DNA of 64,000 bases from Actinoplanes ianthinogenes (GCF_018324205.1 NZ_AP023356.1:5562001-5626000); one strand, 5' to 3'. Counted from the stretch's first letter, positions 16,861-25,279 are shown. Notes: generated by a model from the letters alone, not told the origin. Made by a program: numbers and translations.

Positions 16861-17862
16861 GTGACGCAGCAAGGCGTGCAGGCTCTTCCCCCGTACGAGG
16901 TGGGGCGGCTGGCCGGTGCGGTCCTCGACGCGGTGAACAGCGTCGTGGTCGGCAAGCGGGAGGCCCTCGAGCTGGTGCTGGCCGGCATCCTGGCCGGCGG
17001 GCACGTCCTGCTGGAGGACCTGCCAGGCCTGGGCAAGACGCTGACCGCCCGGTCCTTCGCCCAGGCGCTCGGGCTCGACTTCCGCCGCCTGCAGTTCACC
17101 CCCGACCTGCTGCCGGCCGACGTCACCGGCTCGTTCCTCTACGACCAGCGCAAGGGTGACTTCGCGTTCCGGGCCGGCCCGGTCTTCACCAACATGCTGC
17201 TGGCCGACGAGATCAACCGGACGCCGCCGAAGACCCAGTCCGCCCTGCTCGAGGCGATGCAGGAGAAGCAGGTGTCGGTGGAAGGCGTGACCTATCGCCT
17301 GGACCCGCCGTTCCACGTGCTGGCCACCGCCAACCCGATCGAGTACGAGGGCACGTACCCGTTGCCCGAGGCCCAGCTCGACCGGTTCCTGCTCCGGGTG
17401 TCGTTCGGTTACCCGACCGCCGAGGAGGAGTGGGAGGTCATGCGCCGCCGGATGTCCCGGCGCCAGGAGGAGGCCCAGCTCGCCCCGGTGGTGGACTCGC
17501 GGACGCTCCAGGTGATGCAGGCGGCGCTGGAGTCGGTGACGGTCGAGGACTCGATCGGCCGGTACATCGTGTCGCTGGCCGCGGCCACCCGCGAGCACAC
17601 CGCGGTGCTGGTCGGCTCGTCCCCGCGCGGCTCGCTCGCGCTGCTGCTGCTGGCTCGCGCCCGGGCGGCGATGTCCGGCCGGGACTACGTGGTGCCGGAG
17701 GACGTGAAGGACGTCGCGGTGCCGGCCCTGGCCCACCGGATCACGCTGCGCCCGGAGATGTGGCTGCGCCAGGTGAACCCGGCGTTCGTGGTGCAGGAGG
17801 TGCTCAGCGCGGTGCCGGCCCCGGCCAGCGGGGCGCTCCCCACGTACGCGCGGCATGACTGA
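16861..17862 (+). CDS. MoxR-family AAA+ ATPase
   Basis: A 333-residue chaperone-like ATPase. Walker A is LPGLGKTLTARS around residue 53, Walker B is MLLADEINRTPPKTQSALLEAMQE around 115, sensor 1 is ATANPIEYEGTYPLPEAQLDRF, and a C-terminal lid contains SSPRGSLALLLLARA. MoxR ATPases act with DUF58 (VWA-like) proteins to assemble or activate partner complexes. The GTG start follows GAAAGG. Its TGA overlaps the DUF58 ATG, indicating coupled expression. Confidence 0.95.
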   Translation: MTQQGVQALPPYEVGRLAGAVLDAVNSVVVGKREALELVLAGILAGGHVLLEDLPGLGKTLTARSFAQALGLDFRRLQFTPDLLPADVTGSFLYDQRKGDFAFRAGPVFTNMLLADEINRTPPKTQSALLEAMQEKQVSVEGVTYRLDPPFHVLATANPIEYEGTYPLPEAQLDRFLLRVSFGYPTAEEEWEVMRRRMSRRQEEAQLAPVVDSRTLQVMQAALESVTVEDSIGRYIVSLAAATREHTAVLVGSSPRGSLALLLLARARAAMSGRDYVVPEDVKDVAVPALAHRITLRPEMWLRQVNPAFVVQEVLSAVPAPASGALPTYARHD

Positions 17863-19159
17863 ACCGGTCGCTCCGAGCTGGGTGCCGACCCGGGCGCTCG
17901 GCCGCTCGGTGCTGCTCACCGGCCTGTTCCTGCTGCTCGGGGTGGCGCTCGGCCGGGTCGATCTGGTGCTGCTGGCCGCCCCGTTCGCGATCGGCGCGGC
18001 GCTGAACCTGCGCCGCATCCCGCAGTCGGTGCCCGAGGTGACCATCACGGCCGACGAGGCGTACCTGGTCGAGGGCGGCGCGGTGCAGGCCGGCCTGACC
18101 GTGGCCAACCCGGACGCGCTCGGCTACGACCTGGTCGTGGTCCGCACCAAGACGTCGCCGTGGCTGCGCCTGGAGCACGCCGACCGGCCGTTCGCGATCA
18201 CCGTCCCGTCGGACGGCTGGGCCGCCATCGACCTGCCCGGCGAGGCGCTGCGCTGGGGCCGGCAGGACGTCGGCCCGGCGGCCGCCGCCGCGGCCGCCTG
18301 CGGCGGGCTGCTCTCCTGCCGCCCGGTGGTCACCCCGGCGCACGGCGTCCGGGTCTACCCGATCACCGAGCCGTTCAAGGCCACCGAGGCGATGCCGGCC
18401 GCGGCCGGCCTGGTCGGCGCGCACCGCTCGCGGCGGCTCGGCGAGGGCGGCGAGCTGGCCGGTGTCCGGCAGTTCGCGCCCGGCGACCGGCTGCGGCGCA
18501 TCGACTGGCGGGTGTCGCTGCGCACCCGCGACCTGCACGTGGCGTCCACCCTCTCGGACCGGGACGCCGAGGTGCTGATCCTGCTCGATCTGCTCGGCGA
18601 GGTCGGCCTCTCCGGCGGCGTGGGTGGCACCTCGTCGGTGCTGGACACCACGGTCCGGGCCGCCGCCGCGATCAGCGAGCACTACCTGCACCGCGGTGAC
18701 CGGGTCTCGCTGCTGGAGTACGGCGCCACCGCCCGCCGGTTGCGTGCCGCGTCCGGCCGCCGGCAGTACCTGACCGTCCTGGAGTGGCTGCTCGACGTGC
18801 ACGCCGACCCGGTCGACGAGGAGTACGAGCCGGCCCTCGGCTCGCACCAGATCTCCACCTCCGCGCTGGTCGTGGTGCTCACCCCGCTGATCGACCCGCG
18901 GGCCGCCGACATGCTGGCCCAGCTCACCCAGGCGGGCCGGTTCGTGGTCGCGGTCGACACGCTGCCCCCCGACGCCGCCCCGCCGGTCCGCAACCAGTGG
19001 AGCCCGCTCGGCACCCGGCTCTGGCGGCTGGAACGGGAGAACGTGCTGGGCCGCCTGCGTGAGCACGGCGTGCCGGTGGTCTCCTGGGCCGGCGCCGGCA
19101 GCCTCGACCTGGTGTTGCGCGACGTGGCCCGGATGGCCGCCGCGCCGAGGGGGCGCTGA
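17855..19159 (+). CDS. DUF58 domain membrane protein (MoxR partner)
   Basis: A 434-residue protein with two N-terminal transmembrane helices (residues about 17–50), then β-rich segments and the DUF58 core GELAGVRQFAPGDRLRRIDW near residue 205. The C-terminal half is a von Willebrand A-like fold with a metal-site-type strand LILLDLLGEVG. DUF58 proteins are the usual partners of MoxR ATPases. It overlaps the moxR stop by 8 bases and is followed by a small membrane protein one base after its stop. Function in this organism is unknown. Confidence 0.92.
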   Translation: MTEPVAPSWVPTRALGRSVLLTGLFLLLGVALGRVDLVLLAAPFAIGAALNLRRIPQSVPEVTITADEAYLVEGGAVQAGLTVANPDALGYDLVVVRTKTSPWLRLEHADRPFAITVPSDGWAAIDLPGEALRWGRQDVGPAAAAAAACGGLLSCRPVVTPAHGVRVYPITEPFKATEAMPAAAGLVGAHRSRRLGEGGELAGVRQFAPGDRLRRIDWRVSLRTRDLHVASTLSDRDAEVLILLDLLGEVGLSGGVGGTSSVLDTTVRAAAAISEHYLHRGDRVSLLEYGATARRLRAASGRRQYLTVLEWLLDVHADPVDEEYEPALGSHQISTSALVVVLTPLIDPRAADMLAQLTQAGRFVVAVDTLPPDAAPPVRNQWSPLGTRLWRLERENVLGRLREHGVPVVSWAGAGSLDLVLRDVARMAAAPRGR

Positions 19160-19160
19160 C

Positions 19161-19724
19161 GTGCTGACCACGCTGTTCCGCCGGCTCAGCCGGATACCGA
19201 CCATGGTGCGGCGGGCCACCGTGCTGCCGCTCCTGGTCCGCGGCGGCGTCGCGCTGTGTGCGCTGCTCGCCACCGCGGTGGCGTGGCCGACCGAGTTGCT
19301 GGCCAGCCAGTTCGTCGTGATCCTGCTGGTGATCGCGATCTGGCCGGCGGTCGCCCCGCGCGGCCGTGGCGCCACGTTCGCCGCGCTCGTGACGGTCGGC
19401 GGCTGGATCATCGACACCGCCGGGTACGACTCCCGGGTCGCCCTGTGGCGGGTGCTGAGCCTGGCCACCCTGCTTTATCTCGGTCACACGCTGACCGCCC
19501 TGGCCGCCGTCCTGCCGTACGACTCGGTCGTCAACCTCGACGTGCCCGGCCTCTGGCTGGGCCGCGCGCTGATCGTCGTGCTGATCTCGGCGGTGGTGAC
19601 GGTGCTGGCTCTGGGGCTCACCGCGGACCTTGATGGAGAAGCGTTCCAATTGGCCACATTGGTGGGATTGGCTGCTGCGACGGGTGTGACGATTATTTTG
19701 GTTCGCCTTACCAGGCGGAGTTGA
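19161..19724 (+). CDS. Integral membrane protein ending the MoxR–DUF58 operon
   Basis: A 187-residue protein with about five hydrophobic helices (around residues 25–43, 48–64, 70–88, 100–120 and 132–185 in two parts). No domain is recognised. The GTG start lies one base after the DUF58 stop. The last 25 codons are less GC-rich than the rest. Confidence 0.8.
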   Translation: MLTTLFRRLSRIPTMVRRATVLPLLVRGGVALCALLATAVAWPTELLASQFVVILLVIAIWPAVAPRGRGATFAALVTVGGWIIDTAGYDSRVALWRVLSLATLLYLGHTLTALAAVLPYDSVVNLDVPGLWLGRALIVVLISAVVTVLALGLTADLDGEAFQLATLVGLAAATGVTIILVRLTRRS

Positions 19725-19822
19725 ATTCCGGGGACTTTATGTGGCCTTCGACACTTGACTTTCAAGGTTGCGATGGTCACAGAACGACGCATGAACAGCC
19801 CGTCGCGCGCGAGAATAGGGGC

Positions 19823-21193
19823 GTGAATCCGCCGCGCATAGTCGTCGTAGGTGCAGGTCATGTCGGGCTGTACACGGCCCTACGCCTGTCCAAGAAGCTG
19901 AACCGGAACCACGCCGAGGTCGTTGTCATCGACCCCGTCCCGCACATGACCTATCAGCCGTTCCTGCCCGAGGCAGCGGCCGGTAGCATCTCGCCGCGCC
20001 ACGCCGTTGTGCCGCTGCGTCGTGAGTTGAAGAAGTGCCGCATCGTTTCCGGTGAGGTCACCAAGGTCGAGCACGCCAGCAAGACCGTGACCATCCAGCC
20101 GATCGACGGACCCTCCTACGAGATGGCGTACGACCACATCATCGTCGCGCCCGGCTCGGTCTCACGGACCCTTCCCATCCCCGGCCTCAGCGAGATCGGT
20201 ATCGGTCTCAAGACCATCGGTGAGGCCATCTACCTGCGTAACCACATCCTCGACCGGCTCGACGTCGCCGCCGTGACGCCGGACCCCGAGGTGCGCAAGG
20301 CCTCGCTGAACTTCGTCTTCGTCGGTGGTGGCTTCGCCGGCATCGAGGCGCTCGCCGAGATGCAGGACGTGGTCGCCGACGCGCTGAAGTACTACCCGGA
20401 GCTGGACCCGAAGGAGGTCCACTTCATCCTGGTCGAGGCGACCAACCGGATCCTCCCCGAGGTCGGTCCGGAGATGGGCGCCTACGCCGCCCGTCAGCTC
20501 GCCGCCCGCGGCATCGACCTGCGCCTCGACACCTTCCTCAACTCGTGTGTCGACGGCCAGATCGAGCTCTCCGACGGTGACTCGTTCCGCGCCGAGACCC
20601 TGGTCTGGACGGCCGGTGTCAAGCCGTCGCCGATGCTTCAGCACACCGACCTGCCGCTGGGCCCGCGCGGGCACGTCAACTGCCTGCCGACCCTGCAGGT
20701 CGCCACGCTGGAGGGCGAGGTGCTCGAGGGCGCCTGGTCGGCCGGTGACTGCGCGCAGGTCCCCGACCTGACCAACCCGGGTGGCTGGTGCTCGCCGAGC
20801 GCCCAGCACGCGGTCCGGCAGGCCAAGGTGCTCGCCGACAACATCGCTCAGGTGGTCCTCGGCGGCGCGCCGAAGGAGTACCGGCACAAGCACGTCGGCG
20901 GCGTCGCCGGCCTGGGCATCAACAAGGGTGTCGCGCACGTCTACGGCATCAAGGTCAAGGGCTACCCGGCGTGGCTGATGCACCGCTTCTACCACGTCAG
21001 CCGGATCCCGTCGTTCAACCGCAAGGTGCGGGTGCTCGCCGACTGGGTGCTGGCCTTCGTGCTCAAGCGGGAGACCGTGGCGCTCGGCCAGCTGCACGCG
21101 CCGCGTGAGGAGTTCCTGGAGGTGACCCCGCCGGTGGCGCCGAAGCCGAAGGCGGAGGAGAAGTCGCCCGACAAGGTCGGCTCGACCCGCTGA
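19823..21193 (+). CDS. ndh: Type II NADH dehydrogenase (NDH-2)
   Basis: A 456-residue FAD enzyme that passes electrons from NADH to menaquinone without pumping protons, at the inner face of the membrane. Features are the FAD-binding GAGHVGLYTALRLSKK near the N-terminus, the NADH-binding FVFVGGGFAGIEALAEM near residue 165, the second FAD motif WSAGDCAQVPD near 310, and a C-terminal amphipathic region with a basic tail. I chose the GTG at 19823, preceded by AGGGG, because the 34 residues encoded upstream are not NDH-like. Codon bias is strong. The tRNA-Leu gene follows 55 bases downstream. Confidence 0.92.
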   Translation: MNPPRIVVVGAGHVGLYTALRLSKKLNRNHAEVVVIDPVPHMTYQPFLPEAAAGSISPRHAVVPLRRELKKCRIVSGEVTKVEHASKTVTIQPIDGPSYEMAYDHIIVAPGSVSRTLPIPGLSEIGIGLKTIGEAIYLRNHILDRLDVAAVTPDPEVRKASLNFVFVGGGFAGIEALAEMQDVVADALKYYPELDPKEVHFILVEATNRILPEVGPEMGAYAARQLAARGIDLRLDTFLNSCVDGQIELSDGDSFRAETLVWTAGVKPSPMLQHTDLPLGPRGHVNCLPTLQVATLEGEVLEGAWSAGDCAQVPDLTNPGGWCSPSAQHAVRQAKVLADNIAQVVLGGAPKEYRHKHVGGVAGLGINKGVAHVYGIKVKGYPAWLMHRFYHVSRIPSFNRKVRVLADWVLAFVLKRETVALGQLHAPREEFLEVTPPVAPKPKAEEKSPDKVGSTR

Positions 21194-21248
21194 CGGCAAG
21201 GCCGTTCCCACCGCCCGGGTGGCACCAGCTACGGTGTTCGCAGGCCCC

Positions 21249-21331
21249 GCCCGGGTGGTGGAATGGCAGACACGGCCGCCTTAAAAGCGGCTGCCCTCAC
21301 AGGCGTGCGGGTTCGAGACCCGCCCCGGGCA
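21249..21331 (+). tRNA. tRNA-Leu (anticodon UAA)
   Basis: An 83-base class II tRNA. The acceptor stem pairs GCCCGGG (21249–21255) with CCCGGGC (21324–21330), and the discriminator is A. The anticodon stem is gccgc/gcggc around loop cTTAAaa, giving anticodon UAA for the rare UUA codon. There is a long variable arm, and the T arm gcggg-TTCGAGA-cccgc is intact. The 3' CCA is not encoded. UUA codons are extremely rare in such GC-rich genomes and in Streptomyces mark developmental control by the orthologous bldA. Confidence 0.96.
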
Positions 21332-21344
21332 CGGATGAACGAAG

Positions 21345-21372
21345 CGGTCGCGACGGACGTCGCGGCCGTTTT
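21345..21372 (+). terminator. Intrinsic terminator of tRNA-Leu
   Basis: A 10-bp stem with one G–T pair (cggtcgcgac/gtcgcggccg), loop ggac, directly followed by TTTT. Confidence 0.85.
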
Positions 21373-21543
21373 GCTTTGTGGGCGTTTGTGCTCGCGCGGT
21401 TACCACCGTCTGTTCCCGGGCACCCATGACACCTGTCATTTTCAGCCTGCTCACAGCTTCCGAGAGCGGCACTGTCGGCGTACAGCGCTTACCCTGGAGC
21501 GACAGGCATTGTTGTGCCGAACCCTCAAGGGAGGCTGGACACA

Positions 21544-22422
21544 GTGAAGACTTCTAACCCGGTGCTCTCGCGCCTCGGCCAGGCGGCCGAGCGGGAGCGG
21601 ACGGCCGGGTACGGGCCACACGGGCCGGCCGGGCACGCGGGTTACGGTCAGCCGGGTTACGGCCAGCCGGGCTACGGCGCGCCGGGCTACGGCCAGCCCG
21701 CTTACGGTCAGGCGTACCCGACTGCTGATGGTTACGCGGCCCCGCCCTCCGTGCAGCCGATGACCATCGACGACGTCGTGGTCAAGACGGTCACCCTGCT
21801 GGGCATCACCGGCACCTCCGCGATCGCCGCGTGGAACCTGATCCCGCTCGAGCTGACCGGTGTCGCCTGGATCGGCGCCGCGATGGTCGGCCTGGTGCTC
21901 GGCCTGATCATCTCGTTCATGCGGATCGCCAACCCGGCGCTCGTCATCGCCTACGCGGTGGTCGAGGGCGTCTTCGTCGGCATGGTCAGCAAGGCGTTCG
22001 AGAACATCTTCGGTTACGACGGCATCGTCCTGCAGGCGGTGGTCGCCACCTTCGGCGTCTTCTTCCTGATGGCGGCGCTCTACAAGGCCCGGGTCATCCG
22101 CGCCACGCCGAAATTCCAGCGCATCATGATCTCGGTGATGGCCGGTCTCTTCATGGTCATGCTGATCAATTTCGTGCTGGCGATCTTCGACGTCAACACC
22201 GGCCTGCGCGACAACGGCCCGCTGGGCTACATCTTCAGCCTGGTCTGCATCGTGGTCGCCTCGCTGAGCTTCATCCTGAACTTCAACGAGATCGAGGAGG
22301 GTGTCCGCGCCGGCCTCCCGCGTCGCTACTCGTGGACCGCGGCCTTCGGCATCCTGGTCGGCCTGGTCTGGCTCTACATCGAGATCCTGCGCCTGCTCAG
22401 CTATCTCCAGGGCGACGACTGA
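21544..22422 (+). CDS. Bax inhibitor-1/YccA family membrane protein
   Basis: A 292-residue protein. The cytoplasmic N-terminus (residues about 20–65) has repeats of the type GYGQPGYGAPGYG. The rest is seven transmembrane helices of the BI-1 (LFG/YccA/YetJ) fold, ending in IEILRLLSYLQGDD with the acidic C-terminal residues of the family. Members are proton-gated calcium-leak channels or protease modulators; the bacterial role is poorly known. The GTG start follows AAGGGAGG. A pair of terminator-like hairpins follows the stop. Confidence 0.92.
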   Translation: MKTSNPVLSRLGQAAERERTAGYGPHGPAGHAGYGQPGYGQPGYGAPGYGQPAYGQAYPTADGYAAPPSVQPMTIDDVVVKTVTLLGITGTSAIAAWNLIPLELTGVAWIGAAMVGLVLGLIISFMRIANPALVIAYAVVEGVFVGMVSKAFENIFGYDGIVLQAVVATFGVFFLMAALYKARVIRATPKFQRIMISVMAGLFMVMLINFVLAIFDVNTGLRDNGPLGYIFSLVCIVVASLSFILNFNEIEEGVRAGLPRRYSWTAAFGILVGLVWLYIEILRLLSYLQGDD

Positions 22423-22446
22423 CGGTTCGTCAGGAGTCACCACCTC

Positions 22447-22484
22447 GCAACGCCCGGCCCGACTCCCCGCGGTCCGGGCGTTGC
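22447..22484 (+). terminator. First of two tandem terminator-like hairpins
   Basis: Perfect 11-bp arms gcaacgcccgg/ccgggcgttgc with a 16-base loop, 24 bases after the BI-1 gene. Confidence 0.7.
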
Positions 22485-22499
22485 CCCCGCTCCACCCGG

Positions 22500-22535
22500 C
22501 GCCCGGCCCGCCTCGCGGTCCGGGCGTCGCCCTTT
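22500..22535 (+). terminator. Second, related terminator with T-run
   Basis: 7-bp arms cgcccgg/ccgggcg with a loop very similar to the first hairpin (cccgcctcgcggt against cccgactccccgcggt), followed by CCCTTTTC. It looks like a partial duplication of the preceding hairpin. Confidence 0.7.
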
Positions 22536-22787
22536 TCTCATTCCTGTCCAGCCATCCCTTTTCGCCCCCGTTCTTCTTTTCCGGCAGTTCCGGAAGTCGC
22601 CGATCGCGCGTTTTTCCCTTCCGGATTCGCCGATGCTCAGACCGCTGTTCCCCGCGTGGCCGCTTTTCGGCAAAACGCTTTCCGGTACGACACGAAGTCC
22701 CGCCGATCGCCGCATTCCAAGGCCGTCGCCCGCCGTAACGAAACGGTCACCAGTGGGTGGAGTGCCGGATGAGGACGAAGTGACTTG

Positions 22788-22793
22788 TAGGCT
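22788..22793 (+). promoter_or_regulatory. Candidate –10 box (TAGGCT), leaderless
   Basis: TAGGCT ends six bases before the GTG at 22800, leaving no room for a ribosome site. Confidence 0.45.
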
Positions 22794-22799
22794 CGGCGG

Positions 22800-23105
22800 G
22801 TGTCCGAATTCGCGACTTCAGTCGAGCGGCTGCTGACCCTGGTGCGGCACTGGGAGGAGAGCCGCTGGGCGGCCGGCGCCGGTGACGGGACCCGGGGCGA
22901 CCTGGCCCACGCTCTGGTGCAGCGGCTGGCTGACCTGGGCGCCGAGGCGGAGGGGCGGGCACCGCGCCCGGTGCCGCGGGCGCACGACCTGGTGCTGCCC
23001 GACCAGCTGCGGGTCGTCGCCGACGATCTCATCACCGCCGAGCCCGCCGACGACCTGCTGGCCCGGGCCACCACCGCCGTCGACGAGGTCCGCCGGACAC
23101 TCTGA
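22800..23105 (+). CDS. Small helical protein of unknown function
   Basis: A 101-residue acidic, probably all-helical cytoplasmic protein starting SEFATSVERLLTLVRHWEESRW from a GTG. It has no signal peptide, membrane helix or Cys. Codon usage is typical of real genes here. I do not recognise a family; it reads like a small conserved actinomycete protein (LVLPDQLRVVADDLI is a well-formed helix motif). The start is supported by a TAGGCT box six bases upstream. It stands alone between a terminator pair and a minisatellite. Confidence 0.62.
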   Translation: MSEFATSVERLLTLVRHWEESRWAAGAGDGTRGDLAHALVQRLADLGAEAEGRAPRPVPRAHDLVLPDQLRVVADDLITAEPADDLLARATTAVDEVRRTL

Positions 23106-23231
23106 CCCCCCGGTACTCGGTTCCACGTCTCCCCGGAGGCGCCTCAGGGTGCCGCCCAGGAGGCGGTTCCGGAGCGCGAGGTCTGTCGGGCGAGCGAGCG
23201 GCGGCGCTGGGCGGTCTGCCGGGCGGCGGTT

Positions 23232-23334
23232 GCGGGATCTGGCGGGCGGCGGTCTGCGGGGCGGGATCTGGCGGGCGGCGGTCTGCCGAGCGGCGGTCTG
23301 CCGAGCGGCGGTCTGCCGAGCGGCGGTCTGGTGA
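23232..23334. repeat. GC-rich minisatellite (29-bp ×2, then 15-bp ×4)
   Basis: A 26-base block beginning gcgggatctggcgggcgg occurs at 23232–23257 and 23261–23286. From 23275 to 23334 a 15-base unit (gcggcggtctgccga) is repeated about four times, the last imperfect. It lies in the 292-base convergent gap between the 22800 gene and a GNAT gene. No CDS is credible across it. Confidence 0.85.
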
Positions 23335-23397
23335 GCGGTGGGCTGGGGGCGTGCCGGACCGGGCGTGGTGGGCTGAGAGCGCGGCGGGCTCAGGAGG

Positions 23398-23859
23398 TCA
23401 GGTCAGGGGGAGGCTGAGGCTGGTCAGGCCCTCGACCGGGTGGAAGCCGGCGGCGCGGTAGAGCGCCAGGGCGGCCAGGTTGTCCGGCTCGGTCTGGAGG
23501 GAGACGCGGAGGGCGCCGGTGGCGCGGGCCGCGGTGACGACGTCGTCCAGGAGGGCGCGGGCGGTGCCGCCACGTCGTTCGGCGGGGCTCACGAACAGGT
23601 CTCGCACGAACCAGAACGTGGCCAGCCGCAGGGACGCCGGCAGTACCGCGCTGGTGACGAACCCGGCGGCCCGGCCGGGGACACGCCCGAACGCCACCGC
23701 GGCCCGCAGCCGGCCCGAGCCCAGTTGCTCCGACAGCCAGGCGGCGGTCCCGGCCGGATCGGACATCTCGCCGTAGTGCACCCGGTACTCGTCGAAGAGC
23801 CGCGCCAACTCGCCGAACCCGGGATCGCCGGCAGCCACCCGCTTGATCGTCACGCTCAC
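23398..23859 (-). CDS. GNAT-family N-acetyltransferase
   Basis: A 153-residue acetyltransferase with the GNAT fold: FWFVRDLFVSPAERRGGTARALLDDVVTAAR contains the β4 strand and the acetyl-CoA pyrophosphate loop (R-x-x-G-x-A), and ALALYRAAGFHPVEG is the C-terminal motif. Substrate unknown; the closest general class is amino-acid or diamine acetyltransferases. The start is GTG (23859). A minisatellite lies just beyond its 3' end. Confidence 0.86.
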   Translation of the reverse strand: MSVTIKRVAAGDPGFGELARLFDEYRVHYGEMSDPAGTAAWLSEQLGSGRLRAAVAFGRVPGRAAGFVTSAVLPASLRLATFWFVRDLFVSPAERRGGTARALLDDVVTAARATGALRVSLQTEPDNLAALALYRAAGFHPVEGLTSLSLPLT

Positions 23860-23933
23860 CGGCCCAGCCTCGCCGACGCGCTCGCGCCCGTCGACCCGGG
23901 ACGGTGCTCCGGGCGTACCGAAAGAGAAACGGA

Positions 23934-23961
23934 CGGGCCCGACGCCGCGGCGTCGGGCCCG
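23934..23961 (-). terminator. Intrinsic terminator of the thiolase gene
   Basis: A perfect 14-bp palindrome (cgggcccgacgccg/cggcgtcgggcccg) 28 bases after the thiolase stop. On the minus strand it is followed by a T-rich tail (gtttctcttt). Confidence 0.85.
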
Positions 23962-23989
23962 GTGTGACAGCGGTCTGCCGGTGTGCCGG

Positions 23990-25234
23990 TCAGCTGAGGC
24001 GTTCGATGACGAGGGCCATGCCCTGGCCGCCGCCGACGCACATGGTCTCCAGGCCGATCGACTTGTCGTGCCAGTCGAGCGAGTTGATCAGGGTGCCGGT
24101 GATCCGGGCGCCGGTCATGCCGAACGGGTGGCCGACCGCGATCGCGCCGCCGTTCACGTTCAGCTTGTCCAGCGGGATGCCCAGGTCCTGGTAGGAGGGG
24201 ATGACCTGGGCGGCGAACGCCTCGTTGATCTCGACCAGGTCGACGTCGTCGATGGTCATGCCGGCCCGTTTGAGCGCCTGCTTGGAGGCCTCGACCGGGC
24301 CGAGGCCCATGATCTCCGGGGAGAGCGCGGTGACGCCGGTCGAGACGATCCGGGCGAGCGGGGTGATGCCCAGCTCCCGCGCCTTGGTGTCGCTCATGAT
24401 GACCAGCGCGGCGGCGCCGTCGTTGAGCGGGCAGCAGTTGCCGGCGGTGACCCGGCCGTCCTCCCGGAACACCGGCTTGAGCCCGGCGACCGCGTCCATC
24501 GTGACGCCGGCGCGGGGGCCGTCGTCCTTCGACACGACGGTGCCGTCGGGCAGCGTCACCGGGGTGATCTCGCGGGCCCAGAAGCCGTTGGCGATGGCCT
24601 TCTCCGCGAGGTTCTGACTGCGGACGCCGAACTCGTCCATCTCCTGGCGGGAGATGTTCTTGACCCGGGCGAGGTTCTCCGCGGTGTAGCCCATCCCGAT
24701 GTAGATGTCCGGCAGCTGGCCGTCCTCGCGCGGATCGTGCCAGTCGGCGCCGGCCGCCGCGGTGGCCTTGGTGCGGGCCTGGGCCTCGGCGAACGCCGGG
24801 TTCTCCCAGCCGCCGCCGACGAGGGCCTGCGCGGCCGACGGGAGGCCGTCGGAGCTGCCCCGGGCGAACCGGGACACGGTCTCCACCCCGGCCGAGATGA
24901 AGATGTCGCCCTCGCCGGCCTTGATGGCGTGGAACGCCATCCGGGTGGTCTGGAGCGACGACGAGCAGTACCGCGTGATGGTGGCGCCCGGCAGGCCGTC
25001 CAGGCCCAGCTTGGTGGCGACCACGCGGCCCATGTTGAAGCCCTGCTCACCGCCGGGCAGACCACAACCGAGGTAGAGGTCCTCGATCAGGGTGCGGTCG
25101 AGCTGGGGCACCTTGTTCAGCGCGGCGTCGACGATGGTGGCGGTGAGGTCGTCGGGGCGCAGATCCTTGAGCGAGCCCTTGTGGGCGCGGCCGATCGGCG
25201 AGCGGGCAGTGGCGACGATGACAGCTTCCGGCAT
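23990..25234 (-). CDS. Thiolase (acetyl-CoA C-acyltransferase, FadA type)
   Basis: A 414-residue enzyme of β-oxidation or acetoacetyl-CoA metabolism. The nucleophile is Cys90 in TRYCSSSLQT. The second catalytic pair is His369 in AVGHPFGMTGAR and Cys399 in MCVGGGQGMA. The N-terminus AVIVATARSPIGRAHKGSL is characteristic. The sequence resembles mycobacterial FadA5/FadA6-type thiolases more than biosynthetic PhaA, but the exact substrate cannot be told. A palindrome overlaps its –10 region, so it is probably controlled by a repressor. A strong terminator follows. Confidence 0.93.
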   Translation of the reverse strand: MPEAVIVATARSPIGRAHKGSLKDLRPDDLTATIVDAALNKVPQLDRTLIEDLYLGCGLPGGEQGFNMGRVVATKLGLDGLPGATITRYCSSSLQTTRMAFHAIKAGEGDIFISAGVETVSRFARGSSDGLPSAAQALVGGGWENPAFAEAQARTKATAAAGADWHDPREDGQLPDIYIGMGYTAENLARVKNISRQEMDEFGVRSQNLAEKAIANGFWAREITPVTLPDGTVVSKDDGPRAGVTMDAVAGLKPVFREDGRVTAGNCCPLNDGAAALVIMSDTKARELGITPLARIVSTGVTALSPEIMGLGPVEASKQALKRAGMTIDDVDLVEINEAFAAQVIPSYQDLGIPLDKLNVNGGAIAVGHPFGMTGARITGTLINSLDWHDKSIGLETMCVGGGQGMALVIERLS

Positions 25235-25240
25235 GGGCCC

Positions 25241-25257
25241 AGTTTACTTACCAGTAA
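25241..25257 (-). promoter_or_regulatory. Leaderless promoter overlapped by a TetR-like palindrome
   Basis: On the minus strand TAAACT ends six bases before the thiolase ATG, predicting a leaderless mRNA. Overlapping it is the palindrome TTACTggtaAGTAA (25244–25257), the size and position expected for a TetR/FadR-type operator. The same ten bases CCAGTAACAT recur upstream of fadE25 (58125–58134). Confidence 0.55.
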
Positions 25258-25279
25258 CATGGTCGGAAGTGTGGATTCG

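Larger units (their letters stand above)
22423..22799. other. 377-base intergenic region
   Basis: The first third holds two hairpins (described separately). From about 22,540 the composition becomes T- and C-rich (ttttcg, cttcttttcc) and less GC-rich than the genes. Apart from the –10-like TAGGCT at its end I see no gene, RNA or repeat here. Confidence 0.6.

Noticed and set aside
21249..21331. tRNA-Leu as an integration site of a mobile element
   Set aside because: No integrase, excisionase or repeated tRNA 3' end nearby; both sides are core genes.
22437..22715. Minus-strand ORF over the tandem terminators
   Set aside because: It runs through both hairpins and has no ribosome site or family.
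23232..23334. Possible CRISPR array at the 23.2 kb repeats
   Set aside because: Units are directly abutting, with no unique spacers and no cas genes; it is a minisatellite. The same holds for 31830–31902.
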